Shown here in pieces: positions 39,339 to 51,117 of a stretch of DNA of 64,000 nt. The notes below the pieces were generated by a model. That model made no database searches. It was not told the origin of the DNA and was given only the letters and a program-made list of their open reading frames with translations. This stretch comes from Spinellus fusiger (taxonomy: Eukaryota; Mucoromycota; Mucoromycetes; Mucorales; Phycomycetaceae). The position numbers were made by a program, and so were the translations under genes. The stretch is taken from NCBI GenBank assembly GCA_025094145.1, contig JALLLS010000003.1:558001-622000 (forward strand), in the 5' to 3' direction. The first letter of the stretch is position 1. Each line of letters begins with the position of its first letter.

Positions 39339-41691
39339 TCAGGTTTGATACTCCAATGCTAGCACAAAATCAGCACCCCAGGGAATATTGAAAGCAAGGC
39401 CATTCACACGAGGCCAGGCAGCAGAAGGTATGCCAATATCAGCCAAAAACAGTTCTCCAGTGATATTACGAGAAATACAGCCCATTTTAGGAGCACCAAA
39501 GCAGAGAGTCCACTTGGGCCTGATATAGTGCATAATATGGAAGGGGTGACCTATGATAAACAATAAAGAAAGGGCGAGTAAGGAAAAAAAAAGAAAAAAA
39601 AAGACTGAACACTCAAACCTACCGTCAGCAGGATTTACACCACTAGGAAAATCAATACTAAGGACAGGCGCCTTATTATTATTGGCCCACTCCATGCCAC
39701 TCCATATTAATTGCAGTGTAGAGTAGTTCCTTCTCAGATCCATCAGTGTGCACTGACATCCCATCAGGGCATCAATGATAAGATCCACAGGGGAAGTGGA
39801 GGGCCATGGAAGATGATCCACGCTCTTGACTATTTTCACACCCGCAGATTCCGCATAGGTCTTCTGTTCCTCCACATCCTTTCCTAATGTACCACTGTCA
39901 CTGGCTAGAAAGAGCACAACGTGGCATGATCGGTTGGCAAGATGTCGTGCTGCTGCCAAACTGTAGCTACCTACTCTGTTGTTTCCAGCAAGAACAACAA
40001 TCAATGGAGCAGCATTGTGGTTGTTGGGCTGAATGCGGCGCTGTCCACCAATGGCCTTGAGTGCCATCATACTGGCTCCATAGCCTGCATTCTCAATGAT
40101 CATCTTTTCACTGGGACCTAAGTTTGATACTACAGCATCTTTTTTTAGTTGAGGTCGACTGTGGATAGATTACCACACAATGTCTCCATTTCCTTCATCT
40201 TCTCTGGAGTGATCACTGGACAGAGAACACCACCTGCCACTGTCTTGATCAATGGGCCTTGTTCTGTGGATTCACTTTGTACAGGGAGAGTGTGGGTGAG
40301 GGTGTTGGGATAGGCATTGTGGGACAGAGGAGAAGAGACAGCCACGGGAGGGACAGTGGGAGATGGGTTTGTGTGGGTGGGGCTATTGACATTGACATTA
40401 GGACTGACATTAGGACTGACATTGGAGCTGTCTGATGTGCCTACAGAGGGCGTGTGGGTGTGGGAACTGCCCTGTTTAAAGATGGGAGACATGTTCTTTG
40501 GGTTGGGAGAAGCTTCTTTGGAGGTATGGGGTCCACTCTTGGAAGCCAAGATACCCTCTTTTACTGGAGAGTAGCCTTGGAAACTGCCTCTTGTACGTGC
40601 CTTGGGAGGAACAAGAGAAGCTGGTACTTTAATCGTCGTCGTTGTTGTTGTTGATGATGATGTAATAGTTGATGTACTAGTAGACGTCTTGTTTTCTTTA
40701 TTCTGAGATGGTGTAGGGGTGGAGAGACGAAGAGATGCCATAAGGGTGGCAGTTACCTGGGTATCTACAGCATCTGTCTTCTCTGCCTATGCCCATCCCT
40801 TTTATGTAAGTATCCATAAGGTCTGTTCCAAGCAACTGTCCTTGAATAAAATCCTAGCCTACCTCTTCTTGCAGTGCATCTGCTTTTTCATTCGCAGGCA
40901 TCTTTTTTGATAGCTCTGCTACTTCTTCTTCTGTTGCACGTTTCCCATTCTTACCACGCGATCTTACAAAATGTCGATAGTCTGAAAACACGACTGTCTC
41001 CAATACACGCTTCTTGCTCTTTGGCGTTACATTACCAAACAGGGGTTGTTTGGGAAGAGTCGATGGACTCGGTGCTGCCTGTTCCGGTTTCTTTGGTGCT
41101 TCTTCACGTTGGGGCACTGTATTTTCGGGTGTTGGTTTCTGTGCTTCGGGTTCTCTACACATGATCAATGTCTTATCCCAAGGCCACGGACTTACTGTGG
41201 TATAGAAGGCTCAGGATACACGGACATCATAGAGCCCATCTTTTTTTCTTTCTATTATTTTATCATTGATAGATGTAGTACTTACACTGACAATAGCAGG
41301 ATCAACAAACTCCTTTCTAGTAGAAACAATAGGAACAGTGGGTGTGGTGGGTGCAGGCATAGGTATAGACATGGACGCACCGGAGACACCGGAGACACCG
41401 GAAACATCGGAGACATGAGGTACAGACCCACCAGCAGTAAGTACAGGAAGAGAAACAAAGTCAATATTCTGTATTTTATCAATAGTAATGGACGCTGAAG
41501 GAAGATCCTTTGTTCTTCCATCCGGGTGGTGTACAGTGACTAGAACCAATGAATGCATAAACAACATCTCAGAGCTTACCACACTGCAGTTCAAGACATC
41601 GTGTTGCTTCATGAAGCTCCACAATAGCTCCAGTGACGTTGTATCCCTCCTTCAACTGAATAAGAACCGTGCTACCAGCGTATCCATGCAT
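39339..41691 (-). CDS. EDC3: enhancer of mRNA decapping 3
   Basis: Seven exons on the reverse strand: 41691-41580, 41539-41286, 41239-41196, 41154-40863, 40756-40174, 40138-39623, 39550-39339. Phases fit throughout, giving 670 aa. EDC3 is a P-body scaffold that binds Dcp2 and Dhh1 and stimulates 5' decapping. The N-terminal divergent LSm domain is GSTVLIQLKEGYNVTG, LELQC and ITIDKIQNIDFVSLP (residues 1-75). A Ser/Thr/Pro-rich linker follows. The C-terminal YjeF-N dimerisation domain (about 440-665) has IIENAGYGASMMALKAIGG, VLAGNNRVGSYSLAAARHL, DLIIDALMG and LSIDFPSGVN. No canonical FDF tripeptide is seen; the nearest is ETVVFSDYRHF. Exons 5 and 6 are joined across a 35-nt intron (40173-40139). 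Without that splice the frame ends at TAA. It diverges from VPS18. Confidence 0.92.
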
Positions 41692-41881
41692 TCTAACAAG
41701 GAATACTAAAAAAGAAAAAAGAAAAAGAAAAGAAAAAAGAGGGCAGGAGTAAGGCACAGCAAAATAACGTGACGCAGATAAAGTCACGTCAACTGAAACG
41801 GGAGTGGTTATTTGCACCACCTGTCTTTGGCGTACCTTGAATCTCCCTCTCTTTTTTTCTTCTTTTGAGTGTCTTAGCATA
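41692..41881. promoter_or_regulatory. bidirectional promoter of EDC3 and VPS18
   Basis: Only 190 bp separate the two start codons. The interval holds two CRE-like half sites in opposite orientation, TGACG at 41770-41774 and TCACGTCA at 41784-41791, and a pyrimidine-rich tract before the VPS18 ATG. Confidence 0.6.
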
Positions 41882-44800
41882 ATGTCTCTTTTTGACGATT
41901 TTATAGAGTCATCCGAAACAGTCCACGCCCCATCCAACGTAGTCTCCGGAGATTTGTTTGGAACTGGACAGACTGGGTTTGGAGCAGGCTTTGAAGGTGT
42001 CGACAGTGTGCGCGTAGGTGCATGGGAGGGACCTGGGAGACACACTCACCCACATAATCTACCCAATCTAGCTTGAAACTGGCTATGTGTCGACAGGATT
42101 TGGGCATATAGAACTTCCCATCTTTGCCCTTGATTATGTGCAGTTCCAACTACCAGCTACTCTTGTGGATATGGCAGTGTCCAACGATATCCTTGTAGTG
42201 GCACTCGATACCTTCCGTATCCTCCGTATTGACCTTGAGAAGCCACTAGAAGTAGAAGGTAATGGAGGTGTTGACAGCATAACGACAGGCGTAGACACTC
42301 AATGTTACAGTGTAGAAATCGATATTGCCCGTAAGCCAGGCGATGGTAAAATCGTCAAGATATTTTTTGACCCTACAGGAAGACATCTTGTTATTACCAC
42401 TGAGAATGGAGAGAATTACTATTTGTATGAGCGATGGCGTCGTGCAAAACAGTTGGCCAAATTTAAGGTAGCTTCCTTTCGTTCTTATGCAGCCTTGGGA
42501 CTAACAGCACCTAGGGAGTCACAATTACTTCGATTGCCTGGAATAAACAAGCCAGTCTAGCAGACCCCTCCACACAAGAGATTCTTATTGGCACCAAGAA
42601 TGGCTTAATTTATGAGACCTGTCTCGAGCCTTCTGATGAATTCTTCCGACGTGAAGAAAAGTACTTTCGACAAGTTTATTCCATTCATGAATCCACAATG
42701 CCCATCACAGGCCTACATTTTGAACAGTTCCCTGTCAATAACCGCAAGTATTTTGCAATGGCTACTACCCCCACACGCATCTACCAATTCATTGGGACGG
42801 TGGGTCTTGCCAATGGAAGCAAATCTCCCGGTGGATTTGGAGAGACAGACGATAGAGAACGCACTCTGTTTGAGGGATTGTTTGGGCGTTATGATGTCAA
42901 TCCTGGTAAATGACATTGAGGAAATACCAGCCTTACAAAAGGAACTGAAATGAGAAATAGGCTTCCAGGAATTACCAGGGGATTTGCACTACAGTGAGCT
43001 CCATTTCTTCAGTCGATTCCACGAATTACAGCAGCAGGGCGTAGCACAGACCTTTGCATGGCTTACTGGTCCTGGTATCTACCATGGAAACCTCGTGTTT
43101 GGATCACAGAATATTGGCGATAGTGTGATTGATAATGCTGAACTATTACAGTACGCCCCCCCTTTTTTTTCTTTTTTTTTCTTTTTTTCTTTTTTTTCTT
43201 TCTTTCTGTAACCTAACGCTAATGTATTGATACATGTCTTTTATATATTTATAGATATCCAGCAACACCTTCTGAGGATGAGGCAGGCCAACTGGTCACT
43301 GAGATTCCAATTTCAATGGCTTTGACAGAATTCCACTTTGTACTTCTTTACAAAGACCGTGTGCGGGCTATTTGTCAGTTGAATGACAAGATTGTTTACG
43401 AAGAAACCATTTCACTGGTAAGCTCTCCCCCCCTCCTACACTCGGCATTGATTATGATTCTCTTTGTTTAGAATCGAAATGAAATTGTACGAGGATTGAC
43501 AGTGGACAGCATCAAAAAGACATTCTGGATCTACACTTCTGTTAATATGTATGAGCTTGTCATCAAAAATGAAGAGCGGGACGTGTGGAAGTTGTATCTA
43601 GAAAAGAAGCAATACGACACTGCACTACAGTATTGTAAGGATTCAGCACAAAAAGACAAGGTGTACACGGCCCAAGCAAAAGATTATTTTGGTCAACGTC
43701 GGTACCAGATGAGTGCCAAGTATTTTGCAGAGAGCACAGTTCCTTTTGAAGAGGTTGTGTTGAAGTTTGTTGACAAAGACGAAAAGGATGCCTTGCGCGT
43801 GTACTTGACAAGCAAGTTGGATCGGTTGAGGAAGAATGTAAGTGCCAAGTGGCATGGCCTTGGACTTATGGTAGAGAGGGTAGGATCGCACGCAAAAGAC
43901 GATTGTAGCTACCTGGCTGGTGGAGATTTATCTGTCAAAACTCAATGAACTCGAAGATCTGGCTTCTTCAACCCATTGTACTGCTGCTGGCGAGACACTT
44001 CCTGCAGCCACACCCACCAACTCAGTAGCTTATTATAAGGAACAACAGGAGGACTTTCAGGATGAATTCAAAACATTTTTAGAAACCTACAGTGCTCATT
44101 TGCACAAACCAACCACTTATAAGCTCATTGCTAGTCATGGACGCAGTTCTGAACTACTTTATTATGCATCTTTGATAGGAGATTATGATAGAGTCATTAG
44201 CCATTGGGTGATTGAGAAGAATTGGGTAGAAGCACTTGAAGTACTCAGCAAACAGGTAACCTAAAGAAGAAGAAGAAAAAGAAGAGACATAAGCTTATCC
44301 TCTCTTATTTATTTATTTATATTTATATTTATATTTATATATATCAAGGCCAACCCAGACACTTTTTACAAGTTTTCTCCTGTACTAATGGAGAATACAG
44401 CCTGTGAAACTGTGAATATGTGGATGCGTCAGTCTAATCTGAATGCTCGGCAATTGATACCTGCTTTGTTGCGCTATGATCACCACAAACTTGCTGATAA
44501 AACTATCCAGGTAAGTGGCACACATTATAATCATATGCTCATCATAAACAGAATCAATCTATACGCTATCTTTCCTATGTTGTGACTAGTCTTGGCAATA
44601 CAGATCCTGCAGTACATAATCTTCTATTAACATTGTATGCTACACAATCCACCCGTGATGAAACAGCTCTTTTAACATTTCTAAAGAATGAAGTAAGGAT
44701 ACATGACAAGAGGAGTGAGAGAGACTAAAGGCTGTAGGGCCGTGAAATGCATTACAACCTTGATTATGCACTGCGTCTTTGTAGCCAAAACAACCGAACT

Positions 44801-45965
44801 CAGAGTTGTGTTCATATCTACAGTCAAATGGGACTTTATGAAGAAGCAGTTCATTTAGCACTCAAGGTAAAGAAATTGATACTTTAAAAAAGATTAATAG
44901 TGTTTAGCACCATGATCTTGAACTTGCACGCATTAATGCTGACAAACCAGAAGACGACGATGTGCTAAGAAAGAAGCTATGGTTGAGTATCGCCAAACAT
45001 GTAGTTCAAGAAAATAAAGACATAAAAACGTAAGTAGAATATATGGGGGCGATTCTCTCCATGAAGTTTCTTTTCTTCTTCTAATAACAAAAGATAGTGC
45101 TATGGAGTTCTTGAAGCAAGGAGATCTTCTAAAGATTGAGGATATTCTTCCTTTTTTCCCTGATTTTGTGCTTATTGATGATTTCAAGGTATAAAATACA
45201 ACCACAGCAAGTGGGAGATCCATGGACAATAACTCATTTGTGTTAGGACGAGATTTGTTCTGCACTAGAAGAATACAATATCCAAATTGAAGACCTCAAG
45301 TCTGAGATGGATGAAGCAACGAAGAGTGCTGATAATATTCGGTTGGATATTCGTGAGCTGAAGAGCAGGTAAGGTTCTACACAAGTGTATTTTATTGCCT
45401 ACTCTTTTACTTATCCCACTGTGTATAGATTTGCTGTGATCAATGCTATTGAGAAATGCTATCTATGTGACTTTTCTCTTCTTACACGTCAATTCTATGC
45501 CTTCCCATGCCAGCACGCTTTCCATGCAGACTGTCTTATTGACAAGGTAACTTCTTCTCTCTTTCATGGATTCATTTAGCAGTAGGACTCAGACCTACTT
45601 TATAGACTACAAAATATTTGCCCACACGCCAGATACGGCGATTGGCCGATATACAAGAGCAACTTTCGCGTGAGATCGGTGGTCAGCAGGGATTAGCTGC
45701 TCGTCCCACAAATGCAAATAACACCACTGCTATGCTTATGAATGCAGCAGGCAATCTTCGTGGTGCCATTTTCCCAACAGACAATCCTACTGATGTGCAG
45801 GACGATCCCAAGCTTATGATGGCACGCACTGAACAACTGAAAGAAGAGCTTGACGATATTGTGGCAGGTGAATGTGTATTGTGTGGTGATATTATGATCA
45901 AATCCATTGATCAGCCCTTTTTGGGTGAAGAGGAAGCCGAATTAATAGCTTCATGGGCTATTTAA
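41882..45965 (+). CDS. VPS18: vacuolar sorting protein VPS18/PEP3 (CORVET/HOPS core subunit)
   Basis: Fifteen exons: 41882-42013, 42072-42467, 42515-42905, 42961-43150, 43255-43417, 43472-43837, 43899-44255, 44349-44510, 44552-44692, 44738-44866, 44908-45029, 45098-45188, 45247-45368, 45429-45546, 45606-45965. They join in frame to 1079 aa. VPS18 is a class C core subunit of the tethers for endosome and vacuole fusion. The N-terminal beta-propeller shows KIFFDPTGRHLVITT, GENYYLYERWR, EILIGTKNGLIYE and LPGDLHYSELHFF. Alpha-solenoid repeats follow (for example RDVWKLYLEKKQYDTALQY). The C-terminal RING-H2 has CYLC (931-934), FPCQHAFHADCL and the last pair CVLC (1050-1053), with a loop between as in other fungal VPS18. 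Introns are 41-104 nt; one (43151-43254) is almost pure T/C. Confidence 0.95.
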
Positions 45966-46126
45966 TATAGGATGGATAAATGTTATTAGATAATGTTTGA
46001 TTCATTACTTTTTTTCTATTCCATGTTGAATCCTATCTGTACTCCTCACCAACAGCTGCATTTCCATAAGCAATAAAGAATATTTCGACTCCTCCTATTG
46101 TAAAATACTAGTTATAGTCTAATCTA

Positions 46127-46174
46127 ATGATGATAATGATAATGATAATGATAATGATAATGATATTGATAATG
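46127..46174. repeat. (GATAAT)n microsatellite
   Basis: About seven gataat units lie 160 bp beyond the VPS18 stop. Confidence 0.9.
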
Positions 46175-46384
46175 AGGAGATGGGCCTATGGATCTCCTCT
46201 ACACACCCAAATATTTTTGGAATATAAAAGGAAATATCCTGAGAATGAAATCTTAGTATTCTTATGATTGGCTAATATGTTTAAATAGGCCTTTTTCGCT
46301 GTCTAAATGAGCTATTTCAAACTCTACATGCCTGTTTTAGCAATAGATACTGACTTTGAAATCAAAAAGTATAGAATTGGCTGT

Positions 46385-47421
46385 AAAGACAAGAAATAGA
46401 ACAAGAATCCACTTAATATTACAACTCAGTCACTGCATTTATTGTTTAACATAATGTGTTATCTATATGCTCAGTATTTGCAGTATAGCACTGCTTAAGA
46501 AAATATTTATTATAGAACACACTGAATTAACTCTAGTGATCATTGTCCATAAAATAGAACAAAACTTACTTATATTAAGAACAGTGTATTTATTTATTGA
46601 CTCAATATCTATAATCATCTCAACTGTCTCATTGTAACTGGTATTAACAGTGATGCTTAATAATAACAAAGTATTGTTTCTAATAATGGACTTTAAGCCC
46701 AAAGCAAATAGAGTGTGGATTGTTTGACTTGTGAGTTTTATGAGTAGAGACTAGTGTAGACATTACCAGAATAGAGAAAGAAAGATTATTATTTGTTTTG
46801 ATACTCCCCTCCTTTTGTTATTTCCCACACTGTACATACAACTTAACATTCAAGTACTCGTCAAGATGAGCATAACTGAGCAAGGTAATCTGCCATTATT
46901 AACAAAGAGAAACAATAGAGAGGTGATAGACACTACCAAGGACTATTCTGAAAGTAAAAAGGTAAGCAGTGTCTTCATCTGGGCTTGAGCTCATTGTATT
47001 CCACAAGACATTCATTGCATTGTTATTAGGCAAGTGAAGACTCTTTTCAAGTCAATCTCAGGTGGTCTTCTATACTATCTAGAGTGTCTAAAGTATACTC
47101 CTGAGCATAGTTATCTATCTCCCAAGAATAAAGTACAAGGCTTTTAGGGTGTGGATTCTATTGCTATGAGGGAATTCACTTGGGCAGTAGTTATAGTCAT
47201 ACTATAGTATTATCTATACTATTACAATAAACAATTTTATCCATCAACACTATTCTATTGATAATACAATCTGATAGTGAGGTATCCACAAAAGGAAATA
47301 ATTATTTGGATATCCACAAACCTTTTAATTTTGACTACAGTTCCATAAAAGGTGAGGTTTTCCTTTTACGCAAAAGGAAAGAGATATCACCGCTTAAAGG
47401 CCAGAAAAATCTCCTGGTGTG
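46385..47421 (-). mobile_element. Fanzor-bearing TIR element, copy C (one end only)
   Basis: The right edge is the element terminus, ATCTCCTGGTGTG followed by TA (47422-47423). Read on the reverse strand, the sequence matches copy A from 8654 to about 9785. The Fanzor catalytic part is missing, so this is a truncated copy. Two segments keep long open frames shared with A. One is the reverse-strand segment 46463-46702 (ETVEMIIDIESINKYTVLNI; the aligned A frame carries a stop). The other is the + strand frame 47258-47467 that runs through the terminus (RKRKEISPLKGQKNLLVC). Confidence 0.75.
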
Positions 47422-47423
47422 TA

Positions 47424-48631
47424 GTGAATCTTCTTATGTACCTATGAGAAATAACGACAGCAAGTGAATGCCTATAAATCCAAAAACACATCTACTTCAA
47501 GATGAATTAAGAATGATAATAAGGCTGATGATGTTCATGGTATGCTATCCCACAATTTTAGTGATAAAGGTGTTGGGTGGACGTGCATAATAAAAAGTAG
47601 TATAAACTCCGATAACATGGATGTCTTGAGGATGTAGTGTCCTAAAGCCTATACTATTTTATAGCTAATACCCTGAGTCATCTACTGATGATAATATGAT
47701 ATTTACATTCATCCTATAAATAATATAAAGTAAATAAAATTTAGCGAACGGTACAGAGACATTGCTCATATATCTATTTCAAAACTCGGGTGTGTATTTA
47801 TTGGAACAGGTCTGATCTACTTAAAGTTATCAAGAAAAGATAGAAAAATATATGCGACAAAACAGCGGTTGGAGGTGACTTTGATTCTACAAGGTGGATT
47901 GTTGAAAGAGGTGATGTATGACCTATTTACCAGCATGGTCACTGTAACTATTCATTAACTTGCTCAATACACTATTTTACTGTATTATGAGTTTTATTTT
48001 CTATATATATTGAAATCTTTGTGTCTATATCTAAAGAATTCATAGGGTTATAACGATGGCAAGATGAAGTCTATGGAAATAGATATATAAACAATTAAAT
48101 AAAACAGTTGCCTTTTTATTTATTACTTTTGTACATTATTATTACTTAGCATATTTAAGCATTGTTTTGTTTCTGAATTTACAAACTTGTATAATCTTCT
48201 GTTTTTGAGTGGATTTTGTTATCATTCAAGAGTCCTATTGGTTGTCTTTTGTCTGATCTCACTATAGTGTCTTGTTGATTTAGTTTTCTTCAAAAAGTGT
48301 ATACTAAATAACATAGATCTCTAATAAATCACCATTTTCTCTTTCTTTACTACTGATACTAATACTAATACTAATACTAATACTAATACTACTAACAATA
48401 GTATATACATCTATATTTATACACTTATTTCTAATGAGCTGCCATGCTTAAAAGTATCTATTTCTTGAGCTTAAAAGTACCAAAAAGGAATAAAATTTCA
48501 ATGACTTAGGATTTCTCGGAATCAATGGACAGTAGAAAGACATCGTCACACTTTTGATACAGCTTTTTTTTTTTTTTAAATATTTTATATTATTTTCTAT
48601 AAGCAGTAAATCTTGTCATTCATTGATCAAC
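47424..48631. other. intergenic, no gene recognised
   Basis: AT-rich; an (ACTAAT)n microsatellite lies at 48355-48392. The last 90 bp is the NSA1 promoter/leader, with cgtca at 48544-48548. Confidence 0.5.
48355..48392. repeat. (ACTAAT)n microsatellite
   Basis: About six actaat units. Confidence 0.9.
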
Positions 48632-50333
48632 ATGAAGTTCTTTACAGGAGATGAGAGTGGCTTAATCAAATGTAATTTAAAAAGGACCCAAGAAGACTGA
48701 AAGGTATTCGTTACCATGACTATCCATTCATACCGTCTTAGGGGTTGTATTCCCTCCCAAGGTGGAAGAAAAAAAGCCCAGAAAACCCAAACAGCAGAAA
48801 GAAGACGACGAAGAAAAGAAAGAAGAGAAGAAAACTCAAGCACCCGAGTTTCTTACTGGCAATTTCTCGGCTGTCACTAAAGGAGAAGGAGTCCAACACA
48901 TGACATGGGGTGTCTTGGACGGATCAAAGCAGGTAATGAAGTGTGGTCTTGCCATGAGAAGAAAGAAGAGAAACTAAAGTGCAGCCTGTCCTACCTCTTT
49001 TATGACTCTATGTTTAGTTGTTGGTGGGACGTGAGAGTGGTAAACTCCAATACTTGTCACCTGAGACTGGTGAGATTGTACGTGAATTCAGAGACGCCAG
49101 TGTAGGAACAGAGCAGGGAAGGCTTATTGGGCTGTATGCCAATGAAACGTAAGTTGGATGTATAGCGTCTATTGAGTGAAAAAGACAGACAAGGCTTTGG
49201 AGTTCTCACTCTAAAACAATCTATAGACATCTTGCCTCGTGTTCATCTACGGGTGAAGTCTCTTATACACTTCTCTCTTCTTTCTCTTCCTCTTCTCCAA
49301 ACAATACCACTTCTATTGCTTCTCTGGGAGCAGGCCTTCATGTTATGCGTGGTCATCCCTTACAGAACCATATATTTGCTACAGGAGGAAAAGAGCGTGA
49401 TTTGTGTGTGTACGATGCAACTGTACTTGCTGCTCAAAAAGAAGCACACAAGACATCTACAGATAAAAGTACACCCACCACTGGTAAAGCAAAAAAGGGC
49501 TCCCAAGAAGGTCTTTTATTCCAGGCTAAAAATGTAAGGGCTTAAAACATAAGAGTGGGTGGCTCTAGGATGTACTCAATATGTTGGTATGTTTAGGTCA
49601 AGAATGACTTTCTGGATCTGCAACAGCCTGTATGGATTCGTGATATACAGTTCATCAGTCAGGATACCTCTAAGATAGCTGTTGGTACACACTACCACCA
49701 GGTGAGTCAATGCCGACAGAACAACAACTGAATGGAATGGAGAGGATAGATTCGTATTTATGATGTCAAGGCAGCACGAAGACCTGTTTTGAATGTGGAA
49801 ATAGGAAAGAGTCCTATTACTACTGTCCGTATGGGCAAGGAAGACCACCATCTGATGTTTACTGATACCTTGGGCAATGTGGGCACAATGGACATTCGTA
49901 CAGGGGGTATTGTGGCCCGTTACAAAGGTCAGTGGGAGGTGTCTGAGGGATAAGAATCTGTACTCAACTCCATTGTTCTCTTCTCTCCTTGTCTATTATT
50001 GCTGTAGGTTATACGGGTGCTGTGACAGATCTTGCCGTAGTACCTCAATCTACCTTTATCCCTAGTCCTGTATCAGACAAGCCTCCTGTCATGGTGAGCG
50101 TATCATTAGACCGGTTCTTGAGAGTCCATGAAATGTCAAGTATCTACAGAAAATGTGTCCACAAGGCCTACTTAAAACAGAGACTAACAAGTGTGCTGGT
50201 GGATGAGTCTTATGAACATCCTCTCCCAGAAGTAGATCAGTCAATACAAGCACAGAACAAGGAAGAGGATGATATGTGGAATGCTCTTCCCAAAGTGAAT
50301 TCCTCTAACAAAAAGAAACGTGCCCTTCAATAG
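48632..50333 (+). CDS. NSA1: 60S ribosome biogenesis WD-repeat protein NSA1/WDR74
   Basis: Seven exons: 48632-48671, 48742-48932, 49018-49148, 49227-49533, 49597-49701, 49750-49927, 50008-50333. Phases match, giving 425 aa. NSA1 (WDR74) is a beta-propeller factor on nucleolar pre-60S particles, released by the AAA-ATPase Rix7/NVL. The start MKFFTGDESGLIK is the family's first strand. LVGRESGKLQYL, GAGLHVMRGHPLQNHIFATGG, KNDFLDLQQPVWIRDIQF, VGTHYHQIRIYD and SVSLDRFLRVHE mark successive blades. A Lys/Glu-rich insert sits after residue 18, and the basic end NSSNKKKRAL suits nucleolar targeting. It stands between two fragments of the Fanzor-bearing element family. Confidence 0.92.
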
Positions 50334-51117
50334 AGTTATATTTTAATAAATCAATGCATAGACAAAACAACCTATAAATAAACAAATCTACGGAACAATG
50401 GCATATCAATGGTGAATAGATCCTATTCAACAGGTGTATTCCTAGTTACTGCTATCAACTACATCTCACTGTGTGTGTTGTTTTTAAACAGCGACAGACA
50501 GACAGACAGACAGGCCTTGTTTGTATCTTGTTATTTCTACCCCCTTTGTTATTAGTGTTAGTCATAGTCCACAGAATATCCATACTCTTTTCCTGGTAAC
50601 CTATTCTTCCCGTATTCTTTAATATAGTCCTGTGAAGAGTCAGTTCTCTATTAGATACACTTACTCGGAATCTATTGGGATACTTTTCGAAATAAATTCG
50701 GGAGAATAAGGAAGATAGATACAGCCATAACCACGACATTGGATCTATTTTATTATATCTGAATGCTTATGGATAGGTGCATTGTCTATACACAACATAG
50801 TACTCTTTAAACGCCTCCTGTTTATCTATAATGGTTAATAATAGTACCTTCTTTTCCCTTTGTACTGCTGAAGTCTGTTGCTTTCCCATTGACTATACTG
50901 TTGTTTAACCCAAAGAATAAGTGATTGCTTTGGTCTTTATTTTTAGTATTTAAACTACCACTTTTATATTTATTTTTCAATCATACTTTAATAAACTATG
51001 CTCTTGACTACAACACTGAATAAACATACACTTCTTGTTCACTTGAAAGGAAGAAAAGACCCATAGTCTCTTTTTTATTCTACTACTACTATTGCTATGA
51101 CGACTACTACTATACTA
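50334..51117. other. intergenic, no gene recognised
   Basis: Contains a short gacagacagacagaca run near 50493. No exon chain. Confidence 0.5.

Noticed and set aside
48632..50333. General assembly error as the cause of PCK1 frameshifts
   Set aside because: Seven spliced genes in the same window, including 15-exon VPS18 with many homopolymers, show no frameshift. Still, local error at the A runs cannot be excluded without reads.
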